A stretch of DNA of 64,000 nt from assembly GCA_001600415.1 (NCBI GenBank), contig BCJX01000005.1:2186090-2250089 (forward strand). The letters are read 5' to 3'. Both the position numbers and the translations under genes were made by a program. The notes beneath the pieces were generated by a model that saw only the letters and a list, made by a program, of their open reading frames with translations, was not told the DNA's origin and ran no database searches. Shown piece after piece: positions 43,782 to 54,932 of the stretch (positions are counted from its first letter, which is position 1; each line of letters begins with the position of its first letter). Source of the stretch: Pascua guehoae. Lineage: Eukaryota; Basidiomycota; Tremellomycetes; Trichosporonales; Trichosporonaceae.

Positions 43782-45997
43782 ATGGGTCTTTTCACCAAGA
43801 CGGAAGAGGAGAAGGAGCAGAAGCGTCTGAAGGAAGGTGCGTAAAATGGCGGAGGACCTGCGTTGCTTGTTCAGTGACTGACGTATCCTCGCAGAGATTA
43901 AACAGGCCACGAAAGAGCTGGAAAATGCAAGCAGGGCAGAGAGCAAGGCAGAAAGCGCCCAGCGGGATGTCATTGAGGTACGTAGCTCATGGCATGTGTA
44001 GATGCCGGATAAGGTGGCTAACGTCCTTCAAGGAGCGGGCAAAGGCGGCAAGGAAAGAAGAAAAGATGGTTTCCAAACGCGACAAGGTACAGGCTGGTGC
44101 GTATTCACGATATCTGCGTGGGCTGTAGGCTAATGGGCTTTCAGAGGCCGACAAGTACATCGACAAGAGGGAGGCGGTCGATCAAGAGCTCCAACAGAAG
44201 CATGCCGCCACGCAGCGCCTGCAGGACCGCACCCACGCGGCTAAGCAGCAGCTTGAGGAGCTGCGCCAGAAGGCAAGTGTAGCGACCGATTGCATTGTGG
44301 ATACATAGCTGACGTCCCAGGAGCACCAGCTCAATCGTTCAGGGAGCGGGTCGTCAGCGGGCAAGACTGCCATGGGTGCCGCTGCGGGTGCTGGCTTGGG
44401 CGCCGCCGCTGGCCATCACGGCCGTCATGGCCAAGACCAGACCGCTGCGGGACTTGGGCCCAACACTGGCAACCAGCGCATGGCCGGCCAGGGCGTTGGG
44501 GCTGGGATGCAACCGGGGCAAGGTGGCCCTGGCGTGGGTACTGGTACGGGAATGACTGGTGCCGGCCCGAACCAGGCCGGTGTCGGCGCTCACCACAACG
44601 CTACTGGTACCGGTATGGGCGCTCGTGACGGACTCGTCGGTGGTCCCGGTCAGGGCACTGGCATGGGCACCGGCACCGGTGCCGGCCACCACCCTGGAGC
44701 TGGTCTTGCCACAGGCGCCGCTGCGGGTGCAGCTGGTGCCGCGGGTGCCTCTGCTCTCCACAGTAACCGCAATGACAAGCACGGCATCACTGGTACTGGT
44801 GCTCAAGGCCAACGCGGACTGGACAGTGACGCCACCATGCACGACAGCATTATGCCAGGTGGCAGCAACATGCGTGACCAGGGCATGATGTCGGGCTCCG
44901 GGACGGGGACTGGCCACCCCGGTTCCAACATCCCTGGCCAGGGACCAGCTGGTATGGACCACACGGGCGCGGGTACGGGTCATCACTCTGGTATGGGCAT
45001 GGGTGCAGGTGCTGCGGCCGGTGGTGCGGCTGCCGCCGGTGCAGCCGCTCTGCACAGTCACCACCAAGGGCAGCGTGGCGTCCAGGACCCGACCATGGCT
45101 GGTGGCTACAGCGGCTCGCAGCAGCCCGGCATGGGAGCAAGCGGTATCCCGGGCTCGCAACAGCAGATGGGTGGCCAGCAGCAATTTGCCTCCCAGCAGC
45201 TCGATGGTCAGCAGATGGGCTCTCAACATGTCGGCGGCCAACAGCAGCTTGACCCGCAGCTCGGCGGTCAGCAGATGGGCTCGCAGCACATGGGCCAGCA
45301 GTCGATGCAGCAGCCAATGTCTGGCACGCAAGACCACACGGCACGCAACGCTCTTGCGGGCGGCGCGGCAGGGGGCGCCATGGGAGCCGCAGCGAGTCAC
45401 ATGCTCCCCGGCCAGCACGGACAGCGCGACCCGATGCAGCAATCGACAGGTTACGCTTCGCAGCCAGGCATGGGCAACTACGACGGCAACGTTGGCTCGG
45501 GCCAGATGATGCCCGGCGGCGCCCAGCAGCAGGGGATGGGCGGCATTGGCAACCCGAGTGCCGGTGTCCAAGAGCCTGGAGCCATGAGCGGCCCTTACCC
45601 CGCCTTGGGTTCCAACACGTCCGACCCCAGCATGGCGCAGTCGCAGGGCTACTCTGACAACTCGCTGCGCGGCGGCAACGTCCAAACTGGTATGGCTTCG
45701 GGTCAGGGCGAGCGCACTGGCCTCGAGGGCCCCATGGCTGGCATGGGCATGGGTGGTGCTGGCGTCGGTCAGCGCGGCCAGGTGGACCCGCAGATGGGCC
45801 AGCAGCACGGCCAGATGGGTGCTCCTGGTACCGGGGCTGGCGACATTGACCCCAACTGCGCCCAGTGCCGGCAGCAGCTGCGGGGAGGAGGTATGGGCGG
45901 TGCGCAGCAGCACGCGCAGGGCCAGGGTGCTGGTGGTGGCGATTTTGACCCCAACTGCCAGCGGTGCCAGCAGATGAGGGCCGGGGGAGGCAGGTGA
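43782..45997 (+). CDS. Coiled-coil protein with long Gly/Gln/Met-rich repetitive region and duplicated DPNCxxC motif
   Basis: Exons 43782-43836, 43895-43977, 44033-44096, 44145-44272 and 44321-45997 join in phase to 668 residues. The first 110 residues are highly charged and heptad-like (EIKQATKELENASRAESKAE and later LQQKHAATQRLQDRTHAAKQ), so a coiled coil is likely. The remaining part is low in complexity: Gly, Gln, Ala and Met, with three AAGAAAG...-ALHS type blocks (near 44395, 44720 and 45010) that might insert in membranes or stack. At the C-terminus GDIDPNCAQCRQQ and GDFDPNCQRCQQM are an exact-length duplication carrying CxxC. The fourth intron (44273-44320) has a GC donor (AAG|GCAAGT). 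I do not recognise the family. The composition resembles stress-condensate or surface-coat proteins, but no signal peptide is present. Confidence 0.75.
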
Positions 45998-46191
45998 TAC
46001 GAATGAGTCGTGACAAGGAAGAGATCGAAAGAAAGAATCGACTCTGTAGCTTTGTAAATACACGACTGATGCAGCTGCTAGTGGTAGGCACGACCATGAA
46101 ACCTCAGGGGACAATCCCGGAACTAAGTCAGTCCATCTGATACTCGTACTCATCCCTCCTCTCTCCCATCTGCACCATCCGCGCAACTGTT

Positions 46192-47468
46192 ATGATATCG
46201 GCCATCCGGTTCCAACGACCAAGCCTGGCCCGCCTTTCTCATTCACTATCTCATTCGCGATCTCAATACCGTCTCCCCAGCGCTCAAAGGGTTTCTCCAA
46301 CCCTCACTCCTCGATCTAAGGCGAGGTCTGCCAAGGAACCGACACATTCTGTGGAACCCGATGACCGTCAAGTCTCCTCTTCCCAGTCGCTCCCTCGCGG
46401 TCCCTCCAGCAGTCCGAACTCGGGCAGCTCGGCCACCCTGAACGGCTTAAACGCCAATGTCCCTCGCGGACTCGACAAGCCAACGCCTCCACCCGTCACC
46501 CTTCACATGGCCAGTGTACAATCGGGGCCTTTTGCCAACATGACGTTCATTCCCCCTCCATCGTCGCACCGTACTCGACAGGCTTCTCCATCTCCCGATG
46601 CGATCGTTCTCCGGGAGATCAACCAACGCGGTTCCGGCCATCTCTCCGATACATACACCGTGGATATTCACCACGGAGGGACCGTCACACCAGGGATATT
46701 CAAGGTTTCCGACATAGAACGCTTCGGCGAGAGGAAGGACTTTACGATGGAGGATGCACGAGCTGCCATTCTCAAGGAAGCGGCCGTGTACCGTCAACTC
46801 GGCGATTGCGGATTGCAGGGAACTCTCGTTCCACGTTATTGGGGTATCGGCGCGCTTTATCCACCCGGTGGGGACTTGAAGGACTGTACCTCTCTATGCT
46901 CGGTCATGGAGGATGCGGGCGAGCCCATGCCAGAGGAGGAAAAGAATAACCCAGACATACGGTGAGTACTATAGATGCAATGACTATCGATCGCGCATGT
47001 CGCCAGCAATCGAACGAGTGGCTGTGTACTGCGCTACACACAATCTCGCTGCGTGGGGGATGCTCCTAGCTGGGTTTGCTCTCACTTTGGGCCGGCACGG
47101 ATTTGCCCATATCCCTACGGCGATGGCCCACTCGCCGTCATCAACCGGCCTCCCCCCACTTTGCAAGCAGATATCTGGTTTGAAGTTGCTGCCACCTTGC
47201 CACCACCTGTGACTCTGTTGTCTGATGTACGCCTATTCTTGAACTGATCGATAACAGCCGCCAGATCTACGACATGTATCGCGCCCTCCATGCCGCTGGC
47301 GTTCTTCATATCGATGAAAATTGGCGTCATGTCCTGCGCAACAGCAACGGTAACCTCTTCCTCATTGACTTTGATCACGCAGAGGTTCGAGAAAGCGAGT
47401 CGGATGAGTTGTGGGAAAGACTTTGTCGGTCCCATCTGAGCTCTCTCAACTACATTTTCGTAGACTAG
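46192..47468 (+). CDS. Protein-kinase-like protein (fungal type)
   Basis: Exons 46192-46961 and 47258-47468 give 326 residues; the 296-nt intron is long for this genome. The first 110 residues are Ser/Arg/Pro-rich and disordered. The kinase-like part starts with a strand region (DTYTVDIHHGGTVTPGIFKV) with a lysine in FKV, then KEAAVYRQLGDCGLQGTLVPRYWGIG, the usual helix C and following strand. The C-terminus has LHIDENWRHVL, in which HxDxxxxHVL replaces HRDxxxxN, and FLIDFDHAEV in place of DFG. These are the marks of a large fungal family of kinase-like proteins. The protein ends soon after this, so most of the C-lobe helices are missing and the domain is shorter than a full kinase. Catalysis is doubtful. 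Confidence 0.72.
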
Positions 47469-47797
47469 GCTACGTGCAACCTGTAAGTAAGCGGCAATGT
47501 AAGGATTGCGGGGAGATTGAAGCCGCTGGCGGCGGGGATGGGCTAGGACTGTAGAGGACTGACAAGTCTATCGGTGTTGGAAATGCAGCGAGGCCAGCAT
47601 GTCCCCAATATCGCTGGAGCTGAACCCCATGAGAGGGCATCGCCCAGCCTCTGCGGTTTCTGACACAGCGGGAGAAATCCCACACGCAGCCACTCCAAGT
47701 TGACCACCGCACCGTCTGCGGAGATTGTCGACGCATACCTTGGCGAGATTGCGTGAGGCGAAGCATCAAAGACGGCATATGCATGGGTACCCCGACG
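47469..47797. other. Convergent 3' intergenic region
   Basis: It separates the ends of the kinase-like gene and the alcohol dehydrogenase gene. Nothing else is visible. Confidence 0.5.
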
Positions 47798-49196
47798 TTA
47801 AAGGAGCACAACATTCTTTCCTACGTCGCCGCCACTTTCCTGGGCCTTCCACATCTCCCCGACCTGCTCTAGTGGCCATGTCCGTGTCACAACTTGCACC
47901 CCCTTATCCGAGACCAAGTCGATGACGTCCTGTAGGTCCTGCCCATTGCCTTGAAGCGTTCCCATGACGGCTACGTTCTTGAAGATGAGCTCTCGGAAGG
48001 GAATGCTGAGCTCGGGCGGCTGGGACACGAGCACAAACGTGCCATGGCGCTTGGTGATATCGAACGCATATCGGAGGGCCGGTCTGGATTCTGCCGTAAC
48101 AACAACCGCTGGGGTGTTAGTCCTGAGAACAGTTTACCGTTTGGCAGAGCATGACCGCAAGTAGGCGACAAGCACTCACCGTCTACGCCTGACGGTCGCT
48201 CCTTGCCACCACAAGCAGTCTTGGCCGCCGTATCGATCTGGACAACTGCCTCCGAGGCTGTAACCTTGCTTGCATCAATGAGAACATCTGGCTTGAGCTT
48301 GAATCCTGCACAGAGATCGAGGGGTTCATGACGAGCGTCGATTCCAACGACAAAGAGCCCCTGGCGATATTAGTTGCATATCCGTGCAGCCTCCCTAACG
48401 ATGGCACTCACGTTGGCTTTGGCGATTTGGACACCAATGTGGCCAAGGGCTCCCAGGCCGGAGATGGCAATCACGTCTCCAGATTTGAGCCCCGCTTTGC
48501 GGATAGCAGCGTAGATCGTCACACCAGCACAGGTCATCGGCGCGGCCTGCCGTCAGAACACTACCAGCGAGGCAACCCGCCCAGTGCACTCACCACCTCC
48601 CATGGCATGTTGGAGGGAACCTTTGCGCTGTTCTTTGCGAGGACGCAAAAGTATTCTGAAAAGCACCCGTCAACGTCCAAGCCCGCGAGCGAGCCGTTGG
48701 GGCAGAATCTGCACGTCAGCATTGATCGCCGTCCCCTGACGCATGCAGAATCAAGGTGCTCGCAATCGTAGCACTCGCCTGGCACGTGTCAGTGTACTAC
48801 AAGCATCCAAGTGCGAAACTCACCACATTCTAAAACCTTGTTGAGGGCCGCCGCACGGTCGCCTACTTGCCACCCGCTCACTCCGGGGCCCACAGTGATG
48901 ACCACACCCGCCGGTTCGTGGGAACCTGTGAGGGGCCAGTGGTCACCGAATGCCCCCTGCGACACCATGATATCCTGTAGTTAGCGCGGCCAGATTGCAA
49001 TGCACGCACAGTGTGGCAGAACCCCGCCGCGTGGACCTTTAGCAGGAGCTGACCTCGCCCTGGAGTGGGGATGGGCACATCATGGAGCGTGTACTGCCTG
49101 CGATGACCAGCTTGCGGGTTGGGCACGGACATACCCGTCCTTGCTGTCGATTTGGGCAGCCCTCATGGTATGGTTGGTAGAGGATGCCATTGTCAT
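47798..49196 (-). CDS. Zinc-dependent alcohol dehydrogenase (MDR superfamily)
   Basis: NAD(P)-dependent oxidation of alcohols or reduction of aldehydes. About seven short exons can be read. The catalytic zinc ligands are Cys in GFCHTD, split by an intron, and His-Glu in TGSHEPAG. The structural zinc site is [14 protein letters not shown]. The coenzyme-binding Rossmann motif is [15 protein letters not shown], followed by VVGIDAR with an Asp that favours NAD. The C-terminal part contains [13 protein letters not shown] and ends in [11 protein letters not shown]. The second intron border gives a 37-nt intron (49098-49134), the shortest in the window; it is required to pass from SKDG to [13 protein letters not shown]. 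The start is ambiguous among ATGs at 49196, 49190 and 49166. Length is about 340-350 residues, normal for tetrameric fungal ADHs. Confidence 0.88.
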
Positions 49197-49413
49197 TGTT
49201 GCTGGATTAATGGGGCTCATTGCTGGTGGGTGAGAGCAGAGACAAGTTTCGCTGACACTTTCACAGGCGTGCTGTATAAAAACATGTGAAGTTGTTAAAC
49301 GACATCTACATGGTTGTGGCCAAGTCGCCGGTATCAAGGCCCTCCAGGGTCATAAATCGGATAATTTTCGGACCGCCTGACAACTCTGCGAAGACGCCCA
49401 ACAGGTCACCAGC

Positions 49414-49485
49414 GCGCTCGGACGTTTAGGTTCTTGCTCGGACGTTTGCTTTCCTGCTCACATGTACCTTCCTGCTCGGACGATG
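49414..49485. repeat. Degenerate TGCTCGGACGTTT repeat
   Basis: Four imperfect copies of a word starting GCTCGGACG, about 20 bp apart and separated by TTCCT-like spacers, are seen. Confidence 0.55.
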
Positions 49486-50169
49486 GCTCATCGCCTGTCT
49501 GCTATGCTGGTTGGTTACCATAGCACTCCCCGCACTTCCCACGGCACTGCTGATCAATGCCATTCTGCTCGCAGTTTTCCCGGGACAAGATACCTCTTTC
49601 CATCATCGGCTTTCGCTGTGGGCCGACTGTGTAGACTGCGCCAGAGTGTAGCCATGGTGTTCAACGGGTTGGTGGATGTCGCAACTGACAGTGGGCTTCG
49701 AGGAGTTCTTGAGGGTTTTGCTTGAGATAATGTTTGTTGACAGACGGGGATACGCAGGACGGCCATTGCAATACCCCAAGTTGTTAAGACGACGGTTGTG
49801 CTTGAAGCACTGTACATTATGGGTAAGAGACAACAGTACACAACCTGCCATCTTGGTCTTACACCGGAGGGGGGCGCGGCCTGTGGGGGGGAAGGGGTTG
49901 GGGTCAGGGCGATGTCAGCGCAGACGATTTGTGTCATCTGGATCACCATCGTGGACGTCAAGCGTCGGGCGGCAAAGCGAGGACGAGATTGGGATTGGGA
50001 ATAATTGGACGTGCTCTGATGCAGGCTACTCCGCATGCACCCCACTCTGTTCAGCTCTACCATCTACCATCGGGCTCAACGATGCGGCCGTACCCATCGT
50101 TCATCTCGATAACGCACCGCGTGTATCCAAGCAGGCTCACCAGTGAGAGGATATGACGTCATGTCTGAC

Positions 50170-50350
50170 AGAGAGCATGTGTGCAAGGCAAAGACGCTGA
50201 GGGTGCACATGCACCAGCATGCCAAACATGCCATGCAACCATGCGCACTCATGCTCCCCGGCGCCGCTCGACCATGCGTGCATGCCCGGAGGCCGCATGC
50301 TGACCGAAAGCACATGTTCGCGGTAGACTTGCCCTAATGGGCAGCATGTG
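50170..50350. promoter_or_regulatory. Dense cluster of CATGC/GCATG words
   Basis: About eleven CATGC or GCATG words occur in 180 bp, some as palindromic GCATGC. Less than one would be expected by chance. The cluster ends 84 bp before the ATG of the squalene-cyclase-like gene and may be a multi-site operator. Confidence 0.35.
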
Positions 50351-50433
50351 CTGCTCTGACCACTTCAAAGCTAGCTAGCATCCGCATCTCACACTACCGT
50401 CGCCCATACCACTGCGTTTACTCGTGGCCCACC

Positions 50434-51414
50434 ATGACATCCACCGTTGTCGACTGGATCATCGCAGCTGACCCCTCCCTCGAGTGGCAAGTTCTCCGCG
50501 ACCTCCGTGGCCAGCCACAGGGCAACTGGGGGCCGGTTCGTGGGCGTGTGGAGACTGAAGGCTGGGGCAAGAAGCTCCTCGCCGCGCAGGACGCGGATGG
50601 GCGATGGGCAGGCGGCATCTTTGCACCCGACACGTACACTGCCAAGCAATGGGAGGAAGAGGGCCAACCGTGGACCTCAACGGTCTATGTTCTCACCGAC
50701 CTGCGTGTGCTTGGGCTCGACCCCAAGTGCCCGTCCGCCAAGCGAACGGTAAAGCTCCTCCGCGACGCCGAGTGGACCGAATGGGGTACCAAGTTTTGGG
50801 AGGGAGAGGTTGAAGAGTGCATCAATGGGCGGCTGCTCACAGACGGCGCGTATTTCGGCGTCGACATGAGTAAGCTTGCGGCCCGACTTGTGGGTGAAGC
50901 CCAGGCTGAGGGAGGATGGAACTGCAAGCGGGCAAACGGGTCGAAACGGTCTTCCGTCGACTCGACAATCAACGTTCTCGAGGGCCTGCTTGAATTCCAG
51001 ATGGCCGGTGGGTCCGTTCCTGGTCTCGCCGAGGCCCGCGCCGCCGGAGAAGAGTATCTCCTCAAACGTCACCTCTACAAGCGAGCGACCACTGGGGAGG
51101 CTGTCCATGCCGACTACCTGCAACTCACCGACGAGCCTCGCTGGCGACACGACGTCTTACGCGGCCTCGACTACTTTCGCCGAGGGTCTACTTTTGATGG
51201 AAAGCGTCCGGATCCCCGCCTCGCGGATGCCATCAAGCATGTACGCGAGCAACAGGGAGCAGATGGTCGCTGGAGCGTTCAGCGACGTCGGCACGGCCCG
51301 GCTCAATTCCACATTGGCAGCGTGGGAGACGCATCGCCGATCGTCTCGCTCAACGCACTCCGCGTCTTGCAGTGGTGGGATGCGGGGAAGGATGGTGACA
51401 GTAGTTATTTGTGA
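50434..51414 (+). CDS. Squalene-cyclase/prenyltransferase-like alpha-toroid protein, bacterial type
   Basis: A single exon of 326 residues. It starts MTSTVVDWIIAADPSLEWQV and contains repeated helix pairs with QW-like motifs: QDADGRWAGGIF, GWNCKRANGSKRSS, and QQGADGRWSVQRRRHG. SSVDSTINVLEGLLEF and VLRGLDYFRRG are typical of alpha/alpha-toroid repeats. No DxDD or DCTAE catalytic motif of true squalene or oxidosqualene cyclases is visible, and the protein is half the length of those enzymes, so cyclase activity is doubtful. Short proteins of exactly this layout are common in bacteria, especially actinobacteria, where they are annotated as squalene cyclase-like. The absence of introns in an intron-rich neighbourhood fits acquisition by horizontal transfer. 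A CATGC-rich region precedes it. Confidence 0.8.
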   Translation: MTSTVVDWIIAADPSLEWQVLRDLRGQPQGNWGPVRGRVETEGWGKKLLAAQDADGRWAGGIFAPDTYTAKQWEEEGQPWTSTVYVLTDLRVLGLDPKCPSAKRTVKLLRDAEWTEWGTKFWEGEVEECINGRLLTDGAYFGVDMSKLAARLVGEAQAEGGWNCKRANGSKRSSVDSTINVLEGLLEFQMAGGSVPGLAEARAAGEEYLLKRHLYKRATTGEAVHADYLQLTDEPRWRHDVLRGLDYFRRGSTFDGKRPDPRLADAIKHVREQQGADGRWSVQRRRHGPAQFHIGSVGDASPIVSLNALRVLQWWDAGKDGDSSYL

Positions 51415-52010
51415 TGGCGTCGTTAAAGTATGGTACTTGCGTTACTTGTTGACCTGGGCAGGCCACACAAGTCTTCTTCGCGTCGATTATCACTAATCCT
51501 CCCACCCACAACCACGGTTTCATCTGATACCAAAGCGACATCGAGTGTAGAGGGTGCAACAACGCTCGATGTAGAGTGGACTGTGCGGTGGTGGGTGATT
51601 ATTCGAGGCGTTTGCAGGAAGGCGGCTGGGGCGGGAAGGGCCGGGCGCGCCGCCTGGATTGTGACGTGCCAGGGGTAAGGGTGAGCGTCGACTCCTTTGA
51701 TGACGGCAAAGCCACGACGTGAGGATGGGCCGGTACCGTCGCGGTCAGTGATGCACAGGCGCTTGTTAGCGTAAAGGACATGACAGGGCGAGACTGCAGT
51801 GCCTCTGGGCGTCAATCTGAGAACTCGACGTAACGAGCAAGCTCACGGAGGGCATGTGACCCCCCAGTCCACACCGGCAGCGGCACGCGGCTCTCTATAA
51901 CTGCTGCCTACACGTCCCCCGCAGTGCTTATCGGAACATGTTATCATTGTTAAATGCTGTATAGTATGCCGTCTATCGTCCATCTAGAACTCGTACCCAC
52001 CTCCTCCGCT
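51415..52010. other. Convergent 3' intergenic region
   Basis: It lies between the squalene-cyclase-like gene (+) and the MFS carrier (-). No coding signal is seen. Confidence 0.5.
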
Positions 52011-54032
52011 TCATCGACCAGGAGCGGTCCCAGCCTGCAAGCCAGCCGGACACTTTGGATGGATCTGGTTCCGTGCGCGCTCCTCGGCCTCGCGCACTTC
52101 TTTTTGAATCGCCTCGTCTGTGACTTCGCTCTTATCGCGCATCCGGACCACCTTGTGCGTTTCGACAGCGTTGTGGTTCTGGCCCAGGTGGATCTCGACG
52201 GTGAACCACGAGATGACGAACGCGAGGCATGATGTGGCGATGGCGCCGATGAGGAGTGGGGCCATGGCCTCCGAATACGCCCTGACAACCATGTTGTGGG
52301 GCTGTGCACGGCGGGCATAGTTGATGGTACTGAAGATCCTGTCACGCTCCTTTTGCGTAAGTTCGGGCAGGTATTTTTTCAAGTTTGCTGGTACCAGATC
52401 GTTCCAGACGGAACCTGAGATTGAGCCAGCAATGGAGCCGCCGAGCTGGGCGACCATGTGGAGGATGGCCATGGATGATGCGAGGTCGGCGTGGGGTGCC
52501 GAAGCTGGAGCGGCGACGGCGGTCGTGCACACGATGACACCCGCTCCCATCGAGATGACAAGCTTGGCCATGACAAAGTGCGCGTCCGACTGGTACCGGG
52601 GATCATGGGTCATATAGTTGAGCCCCTCGCCGACGCAGCGGATGGCGATGCCCGCCATCTGGACATAACGGTATTTCTTGGTGTATCGGAGGATGAAGCC
52701 GGTACACATGGCGAAGAATGCGAGGCCACAGTTGTGAATGTTGGAAAAGTACGAGTAGTTGCGGCTACTCCACTGTGGCTTGATGATGAAGACCCACGAG
52801 TTATAGTATGCGTCGGTGAGGTAGCCCGAGAAAAAGTGGAGTGCGTCGACAACCAGGCAGGCGACAAACGTGCGGTTGAGGAGACGACGAGGGCAGATGG
52901 GGTATCGTGCAAAATAGTACTCCCAGACGAGGAAGACGATGAACAGGACGCCCCCGACTGTGTACATTGCAATAATTGAAGGGTTGTTGTTGCCGTTCCT
53001 GACGATACCGCTCAAGGTCGGTGGGGTGAGGAGGAGCGCAAGGGAGACGGTGAAAAGCGTGAGCCCGATAACGTCGATTTGGTGGAAGAGATTCTGGGCC
53101 ATTTCCCATTTACTGATCCGGGGAGCGGCGTGTTCGCCCTCGAGGACGCGGCGGCGGGCGTATGTCGACGAAGCGAGCGAGAGTGCGCCCAAGCGCTTTG
53201 CCTTGACGTCGCCCCAGAACATGACGATGAGCGATGGCGAGATGCACACGGGCACGATGATGCAGAACATTCCAAACACCCAGCGCCACTTGTCGAACCC
53301 GACCCCGGCGATAATCTCGCCCACGAGGAACCCGTTCATGATAAACGGCATCGCGTACGATCCCAACACGGCGCCGCGCCACTTTAGCGGGGTAATGTCG
53401 GAGATGAGAATGTGCATGATCTGGTAGAGACCACCACGACCGGCAGTGAAGATTGCCTCACCGGCGACGACGGCGTAGATTGTCGGAGCGGAAGCGACGA
53501 CCATGTGGCCGATGGTGAAGAGGAAGACGGCAATCGTCATGGCCATCGGGCGCGAGAGGACGTCACAGAGGCGTGCAAGAACCGGGAGCATGACGGCCGC
53601 GATAATGTTGGTGATCACGGCCGAGGTTCCGACAATGGTGTGCTTGCCAAACGATGAGGTGGCAAAGGCGCCGTAAATGGCAGTGGTGATGACTGCCAGC
53701 GACCAACAAAAGGCGATCATGGCGATGGAGATCCATAGAACCCAGAGCTTCCAGCCCTTGCCAAAGACCAGGTCTGAAGACGTGTCAGTGGGTTTGTCTT
53801 GTATATTTGCCGCGTTCTACTCACATAGGGACTCGATCTTGGTGACTCCAATCGCCTGATTGAAAGATTGCCGAGAGTCCACACGAGTCAGTTCTTCGTT
53901 GCTCCATTCGGGGGGCTGTTCTTTTGATCCGGCTTCTTCGTCGGTGTTGGACGCCCGCTCAATGTCCTTTTCTGGTGGGAGCGAGACTGGCGTGCTGCCA
54001 GCAACAGCCATGGCTGATGACCTGGCTGCCAT
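52011..54032 (-). CDS. MFS carrier, siderophore-iron transporter type
   Basis: Importer of ferric siderophores, by family. Exons 53825-54032 and 52011-53773 give 656 residues. If the second ATG (54011) is used, 649. A cytosolic N-terminus of about 65 residues with ESL...YLVFGKGWKLWVLW leads into the first helix. About 14 membrane segments follow, as in the DHA14-like siderophore carriers. Recognisable elements are LARLCDVLSRPMAM (loop 2-3), AGEAIFTAGRGGLYQIMHIL, the DITPLKWRG sequence after helix 4 that is typical of SIT carriers, and KKYRYVQMAGIAIRCVGEGL. The cytosolic tail is charged (RDKSEVTDEAIQKEVREAEE). No siderophore synthetase is in the window. The substrate, and whether it carries xenosiderophores, are unknown. 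Confidence 0.9.
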
Positions 54033-54932
54033 CGTGACAACAAACTTGTGCGGGCGGCAGGCGTGGTTATGTTACAGTTCCACTGATGAGAAACCTTTTA
54101 TGGGCAGTTGTTGGAATGAACGTGACAGCACGGAACGGATCGCGAACATGTGGACAGTAACACAACGAGCGAGCTTGAATCCGAGTTCCGGTGGGATGGC
54201 CAATAGAATGGCATAGTTTTCACTTGGCGGGGGCAACTCTCGCCAAAGCGGCTGCGATTTTGCAGAAGAGTTGAGGGTAAATGAATCCTCGAGTAGGCGG
54301 GCAGAGCCTTGTCAGATATGGACCAATGTCTACCACACGCTGGTATCAGATATCGGCCGACCATTCAAATGGCCGCCATATGGGCGCTTGGGCCACGCGG
54401 AAAAACCACAATGCCAAGACAAGACGGGAAGATCGCAAACAGGCGTAATCAGGGAAATGCCACGTGCGTGCTCTAGGCACTAGGCACTTTGCCCGCGAGG
54501 CCGCGAGGGTGCCTCTGTTTACGCCTCAGGGTATTCAGGGTCCTGACACTCTGGGCACACTTGTGGCTTTCCCTGCCAAGATGCGGGGTGACATTGCGCG
54601 CGCAGTCACTACTACTGGTGTGGTGTGTCTGTCAACTCTGGTTTGTCTACTGCATCTACTCGTTTCGTCGGCCGAAGTCTTGTAATGCCCGTCTTCATCT
54701 CGTTCTGTCCGTTCACTGCCCAGACCAGACTCACGCACATTTGCCGTGTGCCATACCGCGGATTGCGCCTCCGTCGCGTCCCTTTGCTGTGACAGAGAGA
54801 ACGCTGGCGATAGGCTGCCAGCTCCGGGTCATGATCCGATGTCAACCTCGCGCGCACCCTTGGCAGGAGTCTACTTAAACCGCAAACCACGCGTTGTTTC
54901 TTTTGCATTCTCAAATCTCATCTGCATCGAAA
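54033..54932. other. Divergent intergenic region
   Basis: Promoters of the MFS carrier (-) and the GPI-type protein (+). I see no clear GATA-factor cluster or other operator. Confidence 0.45.

Larger units (their letters stand above)
49197..50433. other. 1.2-kb divergent intergenic region
   Basis: Upstream regions of alcohol dehydrogenase (-) and the squalene-cyclase-like gene (+). It holds the short repeat at 49414-49485 and the CATGC cluster at 50170-50350. No gene is seen. Confidence 0.5.

Noticed and set aside
44354..46186. 610-codon open frame on the minus strand
   Set aside because: It lies exactly opposite the Gly/Gln-rich gene. The repeated GC-rich codons of that gene keep the antisense frame open; the product is Arg/His/Leu/Thr-rich with no domain.
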